NCBI GenBank assembly: GCA_020850915.1
Contig: JADZDV010000512.1
Location: 1 to 10,888, forward strand
DNA: 10,888 nucleotides
DNA from: Chloroflexota bacterium
GTDB lineage: Bacteria; Chloroflexota; UBA6077; JADZDV01
Direction of reading: 5' to 3'
The stretch's first letter is position 1. The number at the start of each line of letters is the position of its first letter. The position numbers were made by a program, and so were the translations under genes. Shown one piece after another: positions 1 through 6,446 of this stretch. The notes below the pieces were generated by a model. That model was not told the DNA's origin. It saw only the letters and a list, made by a program, of their open reading frames with translations, and searched no databases.

Positions 1-1545
1 CCGTTCGATGGCGAGCGTCGCCCCGCTCCAGGTCGGGCCGCTCAACCCGCCGCTGTTGCTCGCGACCGTGATCGGCGTGGCGTCGACGGCATAGGCGGCT
101 GTGGCATCCCGGCTCAAGGTGTAGATCTGCAAGAAGTTGGTCTGCGAGCCGGACTTGCCGGTCACCGCGACGTAGACGCGGTCGAAGAGCGTGCGGTTCT
201 CGACGTCTGCGCCCTGGTCGATCTCCACCGCGAAGCCCGACGCGCCGATCGGCCAGGTGCTGCCGCCCCCCTGGTCGTCCGCCACCACCAGCACGGGCGA
301 GGTCAGGGTCGTGGCGCTGGCGAAGCCGTCCGGCGAGGTGCGGACCTTGATCCCCCGCGAGCCCGTGGTCGTGTCGTAGTAGAAGAAGACCTGGGTGCCG
401 TCCCGCGCCACGACGCTCTGCCGCTGCCAGGAGGCCGGCGCGCTCTCCCAGAGGCCGGCCGCGTCGACGAGGTCCAGCGTCGGGTCCAGGGTCAGCGGGA
501 GCGCGGCGCTGGCCACGAAGGCGGCGTCCAGGACCACGTCGAGCTGCTCTGGTCCCAGGACGTACCGCGCCGTGCCGCGCTGGCCGCGCGCGTCGGTGAG
601 GACGGGCGCCGGCACGGTCATGACGTGCTGGCCCCGCGCGTCGAGCAGGCGGATCGAGCCGTCCGGCTGCACCAGCGGCGTGAGCCCACGGAGACGGAAG
701 GACCAGGTGATCGTATTCGTCGCCGGCCGGTCCTGGAAGACGAGGGTCTCCTTGATACTCCGCTCGTCGGCCGCGGGCTCCAGCTGGAGCGCCATCCGGG
801 CGGCGTAGCGGTTGCCGCTGGTGGGGCCAACGGTCGGCGGGAGGGTCGGTGTGCCGGTGGCGTTGGTGGGGGCAGGCGTCGCGGCGGCAGCCGGCGAGCC
901 CGCCGCCGCGGAGGTGGCGGTTGGCAGCGGGGTCTGGACGGTAGAGGACGGGGCAGACGGCGTTGTAGCAGGCTGGCCAGTGGTGGGCGTCGGCGTGCTC
1001 GTGCTGGCGGGACGGGTCGCGGTCGCGGCGGCTGGTGCCGTCGTGGCGATGGGGGTAGTGGTCGTGCTCGTGCTCGTGGCCGGGGTGGTCGCGGCGGTGG
1101 CGGCGGCGGGCAGGAACAGCTCAGACTGGAGCGCGGGAACAGGGCCGCCGCTGGCGGGAATGTCGAAGGTCCGGCTGCGACCCGTCTGACGCGGCGTGAA
1201 GCCGGCGCCCACATGCTTGAGGCGCATCTCGACCTCGAGCAACGGCTCGCCCGGCTGGGCGATGCCCGCGGTCAGGCCGGGGCCCCGGTGCCCCTCGTCG
1301 CTAAACGACAGGCCAAAGCGCGGTGTCGAGTCACGGTCCGGGGCGGCTGAGAGCCCGCCGGCCTGGAGCGGCACCACGCGCTCCGGCGGGATTGTGCCGG
1401 CGGTCGCTGCCGCCGGGTGCATCCAGGCGACCGCCGGCGTCAACGAGAACCGGAACGAGCCAACCACCTGCTGCCAGGGCACCGGCAGCAGAGTGAGCAC
1501 CGTCAACCACGAGACCAGGCCCAGGACCCGACCGAACCGCCCCAT
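1..1545 (-). CDS. Large secreted protein, Thr/Ala/Pro linker and propeller-like region (partial, C-terminus outside window)
   Basis: An open frame of 515 codons runs from an ATG at 1545 to the left edge without a stop. Residues 7-23 are hydrophobic after two arginines, which suggests a Sec signal peptide or membrane anchor. Residues about 50-140 form a folded-looking segment. Residues about 145-242 are almost only Thr, Ala, Pro and Ser, a typical extracellular linker. Residues 243-356 look like a beta-sandwich ending in LPLTLDPT (349-356), a phrase common in large secreted RHS- and repeat-type surface proteins. From about 370 the text (QSVVARDGTQVFFYYD, then TSPDG at 403-407) resembles the first blades of a BNR/Asp-box beta-propeller. 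The Asp-box is degenerate. Function is unknown; surface adhesion or glycan binding is a guess. The ribosome binding site is weak (a GTGGGG stretch just before the ATG). Another start further inside cannot be excluded. Confidence 0.8.
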   Translation of the reverse strand, partial: MGRFGRVLGLVSWLTVLTLLPVPWQQVVGSFRFSLTPAVAWMHPAAATAGTIPPERVVPLQAGGLSAAPDRDSTPRFGLSFSDEGHRGPGLTAGIAQPGEPLLEVEMRLKHVGAGFTPRQTGRSRTFDIPASGGPVPALQSELFLPAAATAATTPATSTSTTTTPIATTAPAAATATRPASTSTPTPTTGQPATTPSAPSSTVQTPLPTATSAAAGSPAAAATPAPTNATGTPTLPPTVGPTSGNRYAARMALQLEPAADERSIKETLVFQDRPATNTITWSFRLRGLTPLVQPDGSIRLLDARGQHVMTVPAPVLTDARGQRGTARYVLGPEQLDVVLDAAFVASAALPLTLDPTLDLVDAAGLWESAPASWQRQSVVARDGTQVFFYYDTTTGSRGIKVRTSPDGFASATTLTSPVLVVADDQGGGSTWPIGASGFAVEIDQGADVENRTLFDRVYVAVTGKSGSQTNFLQIYTLSRDATAAYAVDATPITVASNSGGLSGPTWSGATLAIER

Positions 1546-1967
1546 ACCCCACTCTTCCGCGCCAGCATCCACACACGGCCACGTGCGCCTTCGTCAAGCC
1601 GTCACGTCGTCCGTGGTGGTTGTTCACAGACGGTGGCACACTGCCGCGCGCCTGTCTTCTCAACCGCTGTACTGACGGTGGCGTTTATGGCTCACGGGGG
1701 GGGGCCGTCAACCTTCTCGGGTCATTCCGGTAACGAGTGCCGCGAAATGCGCGCGTATTCGTGTTTGTGAGCAAGACTGCGCTATCGGCCCGGCTCTCAC
1801 GGCGGTGCTCAGCGGAGCGTGTGAGGAGCGGCAGACCGCGCCGGCGCGGCAACGGGAGCGGCTCCACGGCCCGCGGGGCGGAGGTCCACACGCCCAGCCA
1901 CGGCGATTTCCCGCCGATCCCGGATGCGTTGCGTAAGCACGTGCGTGCCGCCCCGGATAGAGTCCCA
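1546..1967. other. Intergenic region upstream of the secreted-protein gene, no gene seen
   Basis: No convincing coding sequence is visible on either strand; the short open frames here are Arg/Pro-rich chance frames. On the minus strand a TTGACG at 1592-1597 could be a -35 element for the gene ending at the left edge, but no good -10 follows. A run of nine G lies at 1696-1704 and a perfect 14-bp GC palindrome at 1836-1849. The right end abuts the insertion sequence, so part of this region may be promoter DNA displaced by the insertion. Confidence 0.5.
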
Positions 1968-1983
1968 CTGTAGTTTCCGGTAA
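1968..1983 (+). repeat. Left terminal inverted repeat of the insertion sequence
   Basis: CTGTAGTTTCCGGTAA read inward. It matches the reverse complement of 3434-3449 at 14 of 16 positions, including an uninterrupted TCCGGTAA core. Similarity continues weakly inward for about six bases. Confidence 0.75.
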
Positions 1984-1984
1984 G

Positions 1985-3330
1985 TCAGGCAACCTCAGCT
2001 TGGGCTGGGGTCTGGCGAGATGCGCCCGAAGCGCGTGAGATGGGCGCAGGACGGCGTCGTTGGCCCGAGCAGCCCTTCGGCAGGTGGTCCGTGACCGCGG
2101 CTTCTTGTCGACCGCGGCGCGGCAGTGGGAGGGAGGTTGGGAGATCTGTGTGGGCGAGGAGGCGTCGGAGGCGGCCCGGGGTCGGTCGCGGGCAGCGATC
2201 CCAGGAGCCGGTGGGGACGGGGGGCTGGGTCGCGGCGAGATAGGTCAGGATCGAGCCGGCCAGGAGCGCCAGCTCCGGGAGGCGCTGGCAGGTCTCTGGG
2301 GCCGAGACGAACGCGCGGGTGGCGCCGAGCATGTGCCCGGCGGCCAGCGGGAGCTGCTCGACGGGCCAGCGGTCGAGGTACAGGTCGCGCAGGGCGCGTG
2401 CCGAGGCCGCCAGGGTTGTGGAAAGGACCAGTGGCTCGGTCCAGCGGGGATCGTGGACCACAACGATGCGAAAGGTCGGGCGGTCCAGGGGGGACGCCTG
2501 GCAGCACCAGGCCGTTCCCACAACTCCGCTCGGATGACCGCGTCATGCTCCTGCCAGGACACGACCTGATCCGGTGTGGTCGCGGCCAGCTCCCGGTCCC
2601 GATAGGTCCGGGCGAGCGGGCGGATCAGCTCGGCCCGCGTGCGTGGACGCCCGCGCCCCGGGTAGTCCGCGAGCACGGCCCGCCGGGCCGTGACATTCTT
2701 GGCCGCCCGCACGACGTACCGCGTCGCCCCAGCTTCCTGGAGCTGCCGGATCTCGAAGCCGGCGTCGGGCACCAGCGCGTCCTCGTCGGCCATCGTCTGC
2801 ACGGCGGCCCGCACCAGCGCCCGCTCGTGGGCCACGGGGCCCGGGTCGGCGGGGTCCGCCCGGACCAGGGCCAGGGGTAGCACCAACCGCTGCGTCCCGA
2901 CGCTCCCCACGCGGGCCACCATCCCGACCGGGATCGCCGGCAGCGCCTTGCCAGCCCGCCCGTCGTCGTGGCTCGTCACACACCCCGCGGGCGCGGCCGC
3001 CAGAACCCGGTCACGTCCACCGCGACCGGCCGGTAGCCTTCGTGGTCATGCATCCGCCACGGCCCACCCTGCTCCACCTGCCCCCCGCCACCGCGCCAGC
3101 AGCCCGCCACTGCTCCAGTCCCCCTGCCCCAGCACCGCCCACGCCCGTCGCACCGTCGGCTCGGACAACCCCGTCGCGCTCAGCCCGGGGATCGCCGCCC
3201 CGCGTGACTCCAGCAGCCGCCCGCTCACCAGCATCCACAGCAGGTGCACCAGCCCAAGATTCGCCCCGATCGGCGTCCTGCCCACCACTCCGCACAGCAC
3301 CCCGATCACCCGGTACACTGTCGCTTGCAT
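1985..3330 (-). pseudogene. Transposase pseudogene, IS4-like DDE family, three frameshifts
   Basis: Four consecutive frame segments together make one protein of about 448 residues. Segment 1 starts at ATG 3330 (HLLWMLVSGRLLESRGA, then SEPTVRRAWAVL) and fails at a six-C run at 3081-3086, after which its frame hits a stop near 3046. Segment 2 carries DHEGYRPVAVDVTGFWRPR with the first catalytic Asp (codon 3015-3017). The frame then shifts between about 2979 and 2994. Segment 3 runs from VTSHDDGRAGKALPAIPVG through VPDAGFEIRQL, with the second Asp, to AELW near 2518. A third shift follows and segment 4 ends at the stop at 1985. It holds LYLDRWPVEQLPLAAG, whose Y-x2-R-x3-E matches the IS4-superfamily YREK signature with the final Lys replaced by Gly. 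Each segment is recognisable as transposase, so recent decay (or assembly error at GC-rich runs) is likely. Exact family assignment is uncertain. Confidence 0.85.
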
Positions 3331-3433
3331 CGAGCCGCCCGTCCGTTTCGTCGAGTCTCAACACCCCGACGGTACCCCACGGCGTGGCTCGTTTGCTTTC
3401 ATCCCGCACGGTCTCCCGCTCGCTCATCCGCGG

Positions 3434-3449
3434 TTACCGGACACTAGAG
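3434..3449 (-). repeat. Right terminal inverted repeat of the insertion sequence
   Basis: Read inward on the minus strand as CTCTAGTGTCCGGTAA, the partner of 1968-1983. It lies about 100 bases upstream of the transposase start at 3330. Confidence 0.75.
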
Positions 3450-3528
3450 ACTGTCTAGCCTGGGCTGGATCCTTGGGCTGTGGAAGTGAACAACCCGCGC
3501 GCGGCAGGTGCGCGAATCGGGCGACGCG

Positions 3529-4584
3529 TCAGCGTGCCGGCGGGTTGACCAGGCCGGTTCGGAGGCCGATGACCACGGCCTCGAGCTTTGAGTGGGCGTC
3601 GAGCTTCTCCAGGATCCGCTTGACATGGGTGCGGAGCGTGTGGGGGCTGACCACGAGGCGATCGGCGAGGTCCGGGCCATCGATCCCCTCCGCCAGAAGC
3701 TGGAGGATCTCTTGCTCGCGAGGCGTGAGCTGATCGGTCGTCTGGGCTGGCGCGGGCTGGCGCGTGCGGCGGACCAACTGTATCACCGCCGCGGGCGGCA
3801 GGATGATCTCACCCTCGGCGACCCGGCGGAGGGCGCCGGCCACCTGGCTGAAGGCGGTCTGGTTGTCGAGGAGCGCCTGGGCTCCGGCCGCCACCCCATC
3901 CAGGGCTTCTGAGCTCTGGTAGTCGGCCGCCATGAGCACCACGCGCGTGTCGGGAGCGGCCTGGTGGAGCGCCTGGATCAAGTCGGAGCCGCTGCCGTCT
4001 ATGAAGCTGGTGGCGGCGAGCACGAGATCGGGGGCGCTGCGCTGCAGCGTAGCGAGTGCGCCCTTGACGGTGTTGCTGGTTCCGAGCACCTCGAAGTCGC
4101 GCTCGGTCTCGAGGGCACGCGCCAGCGCCTCGGCCACAACGACACGCGGCTCGACCACGAGCACCCGAAAGCGGCGCCCGCCTCCGGCCTCGGCGGCTGA
4201 GGCGGCGCTGCTCTGGAGCAGCTTGCGGATGCGGGCCACCAGCTCACGGGGGTGGAACGGCTTGGTCAGGTAGTCGTCGGCGTATTGCTCGATGCCAGCG
4301 ACCTTGACGTCTACGTCGGTCACCGCCGAGAGGATGACGATAGGGATGTCCTGGACGGCTCGGAGCTGGCGACAGATCTCGTAGCCGTGCATATCCGGTA
4401 ACATCAGATCGACGACGGCCACGTCGGGCCGGGTTTCGGCCACCTGGGCGAGGGCGTCGCGCCCATTCGAGGCGAGCAGCAGGGTGAAGCCCTGGCGCTG
4501 AAGGGCGAGCGACACGAGCTGGAGGACGTCAGGATCGTCGTCCACCACGAGCGCGGTATAGTTTGCGAGATGTCCGCTGGCCAC
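3529..4584 (-). CDS. Response regulator: receiver, pseudo-receiver, LuxR-type HTH
   Basis: 351 residues from a GTG at 4584, preceded by an AAGGCGAG ribosome binding site. Residues 9-125 are a full receiver: acidic pocket D15-D17, phospho-acceptor D59 (VVDLMLPD), S86 and K108 (TKPF). Residues 138-255 repeat the receiver fold, but the acidic pocket is EP (145-146), the acceptor position is A191 and the conserved Lys position is N241, so this second domain cannot be phosphorylated in the usual way. Residues 285-345 are a LuxR/NarL helix-turn-helix (LTPREQEILQLLAEG, then SPHTLRTHVKRILEKL). A phosphorylation-controlled transcription factor is expected, with the second domain perhaps serving dimerisation or ligand binding. 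No histidine kinase lies beside it. It is divergent from the small gene at 4752 with a 167-bp shared upstream region. Targets cannot be read from the sequence. Confidence 0.92.
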   Translation of the reverse strand: MASGHLANYTALVVDDDPDVLQLVSLALQRQGFTLLLASNGRDALAQVAETRPDVAVVDLMLPDMHGYEICRQLRAVQDIPIVILSAVTDVDVKVAGIEQYADDYLTKPFHPRELVARIRKLLQSSAASAAEAGGGRRFRVLVVEPRVVVAEALARALETERDFEVLGTSNTVKGALATLQRSAPDLVLAATSFIDGSGSDLIQALHQAAPDTRVVLMAADYQSSEALDGVAAGAQALLDNQTAFSQVAGALRRVAEGEIILPPAAVIQLVRRTRQPAPAQTTDQLTPREQEILQLLAEGIDGPDLADRLVVSPHTLRTHVKRILEKLDAHSKLEAVVIGLRTGLVNPPAR

Positions 4585-4735
4585 AGGCTCGCCTTGCGGC
4601 AGTGTTGAGCCTCAGAGGCGCCGGTCTTACCAGTCGTCTCGGCAACTGACCAGACGCGGCGGGTGATGACGCTCCAATCCTAGAGGAACGCTGCCATCGC
4701 TGCCAGCCTGGGCTATATCACTGTAATCACACTCC

Positions 4736-4744
4736 GAGAGAGGA
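4736..4744 (+). promoter_or_regulatory. Ribosome binding site of the 97-residue gene
   Basis: GAGAGAGGA, ending seven bases before the ATG at 4752. It is one of the best Shine-Dalgarno matches in the window and supports both the reality and the start of this small gene. Confidence 0.7.
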
Positions 4745-4751
4745 TTGTCAC

Positions 4752-5045
4752 ATGGCTGCCTCTTCCACTCGGTCTGACCTCAGCGCCGAAGCCATCCGGG
4801 CTCTGGCATGGTTTCAGGCGCACTACTACGGAGGCCGACCGCCGGTGTACTCTGTCATCGAAGTGGCTCGCGGCCTCTACCAACGAACGGACAGCCCCGT
4901 TCCAGGCATGTCGTTCGAGCCGGCGGCGTGGGGACGCGTCCGCCAGGCGATCGATGAATTGGTCCAGAAGGGTCTCGTCGAGCACGGGCGGCTCCCACAG
5001 GGCGACTTCGGCTTCTGTCTGGCGCCGGCGGCATGGGTGACCTGA
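4752..5045 (+). CDS. Small winged-helix-like protein of unknown function
   Basis: 97 residues with a strong ribosome binding site and normal GC-rich codon use. I do not recognise the family. Residues 11-44 look like two helices (AEAIRALAWFQAHYY, then VYSVIEVARGLYQR). Residues 57-74 form a third, amphipathic helix (AAWGRVRQAIDELVQKG) that would suit a recognition or dimer helix. Residues 75-92 (LVEHGRLPQGDFGFCLAP) look like a two-stranded wing. This order is typical of small MarR/PadR-like winged-helix proteins, but no signature proves DNA binding. It has no signal peptide or membrane segment and one Cys (89). It is divergent from the response regulator at 4584 and convergent with the kinase-fold gene ending at 5149. 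A role as an auxiliary regulator of its divergent neighbour is possible but unproven. Confidence 0.72.
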   Translation: MAASSTRSDLSAEAIRALAWFQAHYYGGRPPVYSVIEVARGLYQRTDSPVPGMSFEPAAWGRVRQAIDELVQKGLVEHGRLPQGDFGFCLAPAAWVT

Positions 5046-5055
5046 GTCCGGCGGA

Positions 5056-5092
5056 GCGGCTCGCGCACTCGACGCGCTGGTCACCGAGCCGC
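5056..5092. terminator. Possible bidirectional terminator hairpin
   Basis: An 8-bp perfect inverted repeat (GCGGCTCG at 5056-5063, CGAGCCGC at 5085-5092) with a 21-base loop that holds a smaller GCGC pairing. It sits in the short space between the convergent genes ending at 5045 and 5149. There is no T-run on either side, so classical intrinsic termination is doubtful. Confidence 0.3.
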
Positions 5093-5148
5093 CGTTCAGG
5101 CAGGACAACTGGAACGGCCTCCAGCCTGGCCGGCCCTCTCGTCCGTCG

Positions 5149-5958
5149 CTAGAAGTACGGCCACGGAACGCTGCGCCGGCTTTCTGGCGGTGGGAACCGT
5201 CGCGTCGTCAGCAGCCGGTCGAAACGGCGACTGAGCGCCTCGATCTCATCCGCGTGGAGCAGCGGGCCCAGGGCGTCGCACATGGCACGCAGCCGCCTGG
5301 CATCCCGCCACAGCTCCGCGACGTCACTGAGCAGCGACTCCGGAATCGGCATTCCACTGTATTGCCAGACGACGGTGCGAAGCTTCGGCGCAACGTTGAA
5401 AGTCAGCCCGTGGTCAATGCCCCAGATCCGCCCGGCCTGATCCTGCAGGAAATGACCCGCCTTGCGGTCCGCGTTGTTGGCGAGGCAGTCGAAGACGGCG
5501 ATGGTCTGGAATTCACTCGCGTGGCGCTCGTGCAGCTCCGTCAGACTCACACTGGGCCGTGGCTCGACGTAGAGCTGAACCGAGCCGATGCCGTACGGGC
5601 CATCGCGGATGACCGTCGGCGGAATGAAGTCCCAGCCAAGATAGCGACTGAAGAGGTAGGCGGCTCGCTCGCGCCGGTACAGCGTTCCATCGGGGAAATC
5701 CCAGAGAGGGACCTCGCCGCGTCGCGGTTTGTAGATGCCGAGGATCTGTTGGTCTTCCGCCTGGATGGCCACGGCGTACGTGTAGTTGGAGCCCCAGGGT
5801 AGCGGCTGACAGGCGACGATCTCGCCAGCGCTGATGAAGGCCTCGGCCTCCTCCAGCGTAACCGCCGGCGCCTGCGCCGCCCCGTCGTCCGCTGCGCCGT
5901 TGACGTCTCGCCGAATGGCCGGACTGATGGAATGCCGGTGGTGTCGTCTGCGTCCCAT
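5149..5958 (-). CDS. SCO1664-family, PI3/4-kinase-like (HipA-fold) protein
   Basis: 269 residues from the ATG at 5958. The fold is that of phosphatidylinositol-kinase-like/HipA-like proteins. GSNYTYAVAI at 56-65 resembles the glycine-containing loop. K77 in IYKP is the likely ATP-contacting lysine, and E97 in YRRERAAYLF the matching acidic residue. FDCLANNADRKAGHFL (156-171) is the catalytic loop, with D157, N161/N162 and R165. GIDHGLTF (180-187) gives the metal-binding Asp D182. The SCO1664 family is known mainly from Actinobacteria and has no settled substrate, so protein or small-molecule phosphorylation is only inferred. The open frame extends to 6192, but the added residues (Cys/Ser/Arg-rich) look non-coding. 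An alternative ATG lies at 5979. I chose 5958 because a TACAAT element sits just upstream at leaderless spacing and homology-like text begins soon after. It is cytoplasmic, with no signal peptide. Confidence 0.85.
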   Translation of the reverse strand: MGRRRHHRHSISPAIRRDVNGAADDGAAQAPAVTLEEAEAFISAGEIVACQPLPWGSNYTYAVAIQAEDQQILGIYKPRRGEVPLWDFPDGTLYRRERAAYLFSRYLGWDFIPPTVIRDGPYGIGSVQLYVEPRPSVSLTELHERHASEFQTIAVFDCLANNADRKAGHFLQDQAGRIWGIDHGLTFNVAPKLRTVVWQYSGMPIPESLLSDVAELWRDARRLRAMCDALGPLLHADEIEALSRRFDRLLTTRRFPPPESRRSVPWPYF

Positions 5959-5964
5959 CGCCCC

Positions 5965-5970
5965 ATTGTA
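5965..5970 (-). promoter_or_regulatory. Possible leaderless -10 element of the kinase-fold gene
   Basis: On the minus strand TACAAT is followed by six bases and then the ATG at 5958. A transcript starting 6-7 bases after a -10 would begin at or next to the start codon. No good -35 is seen upstream, in line with the TANNNT-only promoters described for leaderless genes in several GC-rich phyla. No proper ribosome binding site precedes either candidate ATG. Confidence 0.4.
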
Positions 5971-6121
5971 GCGCGTCATCTGGGCGGCGATCCTGTTAGT
6001 GGAGCGGTTTGTTGCGCCGTCCTGGGTTGCAGACGTTGCGCAGGCATGAACGGCCTGAGAGTCGAGACGCTGGCCGCGATGGCAACAGGCCCTGCCCGGC
6101 GCCGCTGAGGCCTCGCGACAG

Positions 6122-6141
6122 ATCGTGAAGTTATCGTGAAG
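6122..6141 (+). promoter_or_regulatory. Tandem 11-bp-period repeat, likely OmpR/PhoB-type regulator site
   Basis: ATCGTGAAG occurs at 6122-6130 and again at 6133-6141, with centres 11 bp apart (one helical turn). It ends 15 bp before the -35 element of the riboswitch promoter. Direct half-sites at 11-bp period are the known arrangement for OmpR/PhoB-family regulators, including WalR and PhoP. On the minus strand the units read CTTCAC, close to the TTCAC core of actinobacterial PHO boxes. Which regulator binds is unknown. Confidence 0.5.
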
Positions 6142-6156
6142 CGACGCGCGTTCAGA

Positions 6157-6185
6157 TTGACATCCTCCGCTCGCTTTCGTACACT
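6157..6185 (+). promoter_or_regulatory. Near-consensus housekeeping promoter of the riboswitch unit
   Basis: TTGACA at 6157-6162 is a perfect -35. A 17-bp spacer follows, then TACACT at 6180-6185, a 4-of-6 -10 with the key T1, A2 and T6. Transcription should begin near 6192, about 43 bases before the first riboswitch stem and about 335 bases before the start codon at 6527. Confidence 0.8.
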
Positions 6186-6234
6186 GGCTCACGGTTCACA
6201 ACATCCCGGCAGATCGAGCGGGATCGACATAGAA

Positions 6235-6400
6235 CGGCGGAGCCGAATCGTCCACTCCAGATGAGGGCGTCTGGTGGACGAACGGGGGACCCAATACCTT
6301 TGGGGTGAATCGCCGGCAGTCACGCCAGCGTAGGACCGGATAACAGGGCGGTGGCGCCCCGGCCCGAACCCGTCAGCTAACCCCGTAGGCAATCCAGCCG
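6235..6400 (+). promoter_or_regulatory. Cyclic di-AMP riboswitch (ydaO/yuaA class)
   Basis: The conserved blocks of the ydaO/yuaA class appear in order: GCCGAATC (6242-6249), CGGGGGACCCA (around 6282-6293), TGGGGTGAATCGCCGGC (6301-6317), then CCGAACCCGTCAGCTAACC and CCCGTAGGC (6363-6390). The closing stem P1 is visible: CGGC-GGA-GCC at 6235-6244 pairs with GGC (6388-6390), TCC (6393-6395) and GCCG (6397-6400). This class binds c-di-AMP and generally turns expression off when the ligand is high. In GC-rich Gram-positives it commonly sits before wall hydrolases with 3D, LysM, NlpC/P60 or resuscitation-factor domains, exactly the genes that follow here. I recognise the consensus from memory; a covariance-model search would settle it. 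Confidence 0.93.
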
Positions 6401-6422
6401 CTTTCCGCTTCACCAAACAGCC

Positions 6423-6446
6423 ATTCGCTCGGAGCGGGGAGCGAGT
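6423..6446 (+). promoter_or_regulatory. Hairpin after the riboswitch, possible expression platform
   Basis: ATTCGCTC (6423-6430) pairs with GAGCGAGT (6439-6446), with an 8-base loop and one G-T pair. It starts 23 bases after the riboswitch closing stem. No T-run follows, so it is not a classical intrinsic terminator. CTGGA at 6451-6455 could pair with TCCAG at 6393-6397 of the riboswitch closing stem, giving a possible switch between two folds. This is inference from complementarity only. Confidence 0.35.

Larger units (their letters stand above)
1968..3449. mobile_element. Decayed insertion sequence of the IS4-like DDE superfamily
   Basis: About 1.48 kb bounded by imperfect terminal inverted repeats at 1968-1983 and 3434-3449 (14 of 16 bases identical). 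It contains a single transposase gene on the minus strand whose stop codon begins 1-2 bases inside the left repeat, as is usual for compact insertion sequences. The transposase reading frame is broken in three places, so the element should be immobile unless a related transposase acts in trans. I could not resolve a target-site duplication: the flanks ending at 1967 and starting at 3450 share no clear direct repeat. The outer boundaries are therefore certain only to a few bases. Confidence 0.8.

Noticed and set aside
625..1350. Gly/Arg-rich 241-codon plus-strand frame
   Set aside because: Shadow of the Thr/Ala/Pro-rich linker codons read backwards.
1985..3330. Programmed ribosomal frameshifting in the transposase
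   Set aside because: Three separate shifts of differing direction are needed and no canonical slippery heptamer is seen at the last two; decay or sequencing error explains this better.
3042..3458. Plus- and minus-strand 138-codon frames at the right end of the insertion sequence, as a passenger gene
   Set aside because: Low-complexity Pro/Ser or Gly/Ala frames overlapping the transposase N-terminus, with no ribosome binding site or domain-like text.
2690..3733. 347-codon plus-strand frame across the insertion sequence and the response regulator end
   Set aside because: It crosses an IS boundary and the 3' end of a real gene, and its composition is Ser/Arg/Pro noise; transposase homology lies on the minus strand.
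5959..6192. N-terminal extension of the kinase-fold protein up to 6192
   Set aside because: The added 78 residues are Cys/Ser/Arg-rich with no fold-like pattern, and the promoter at 6157-6185 for the opposite strand lies inside them.
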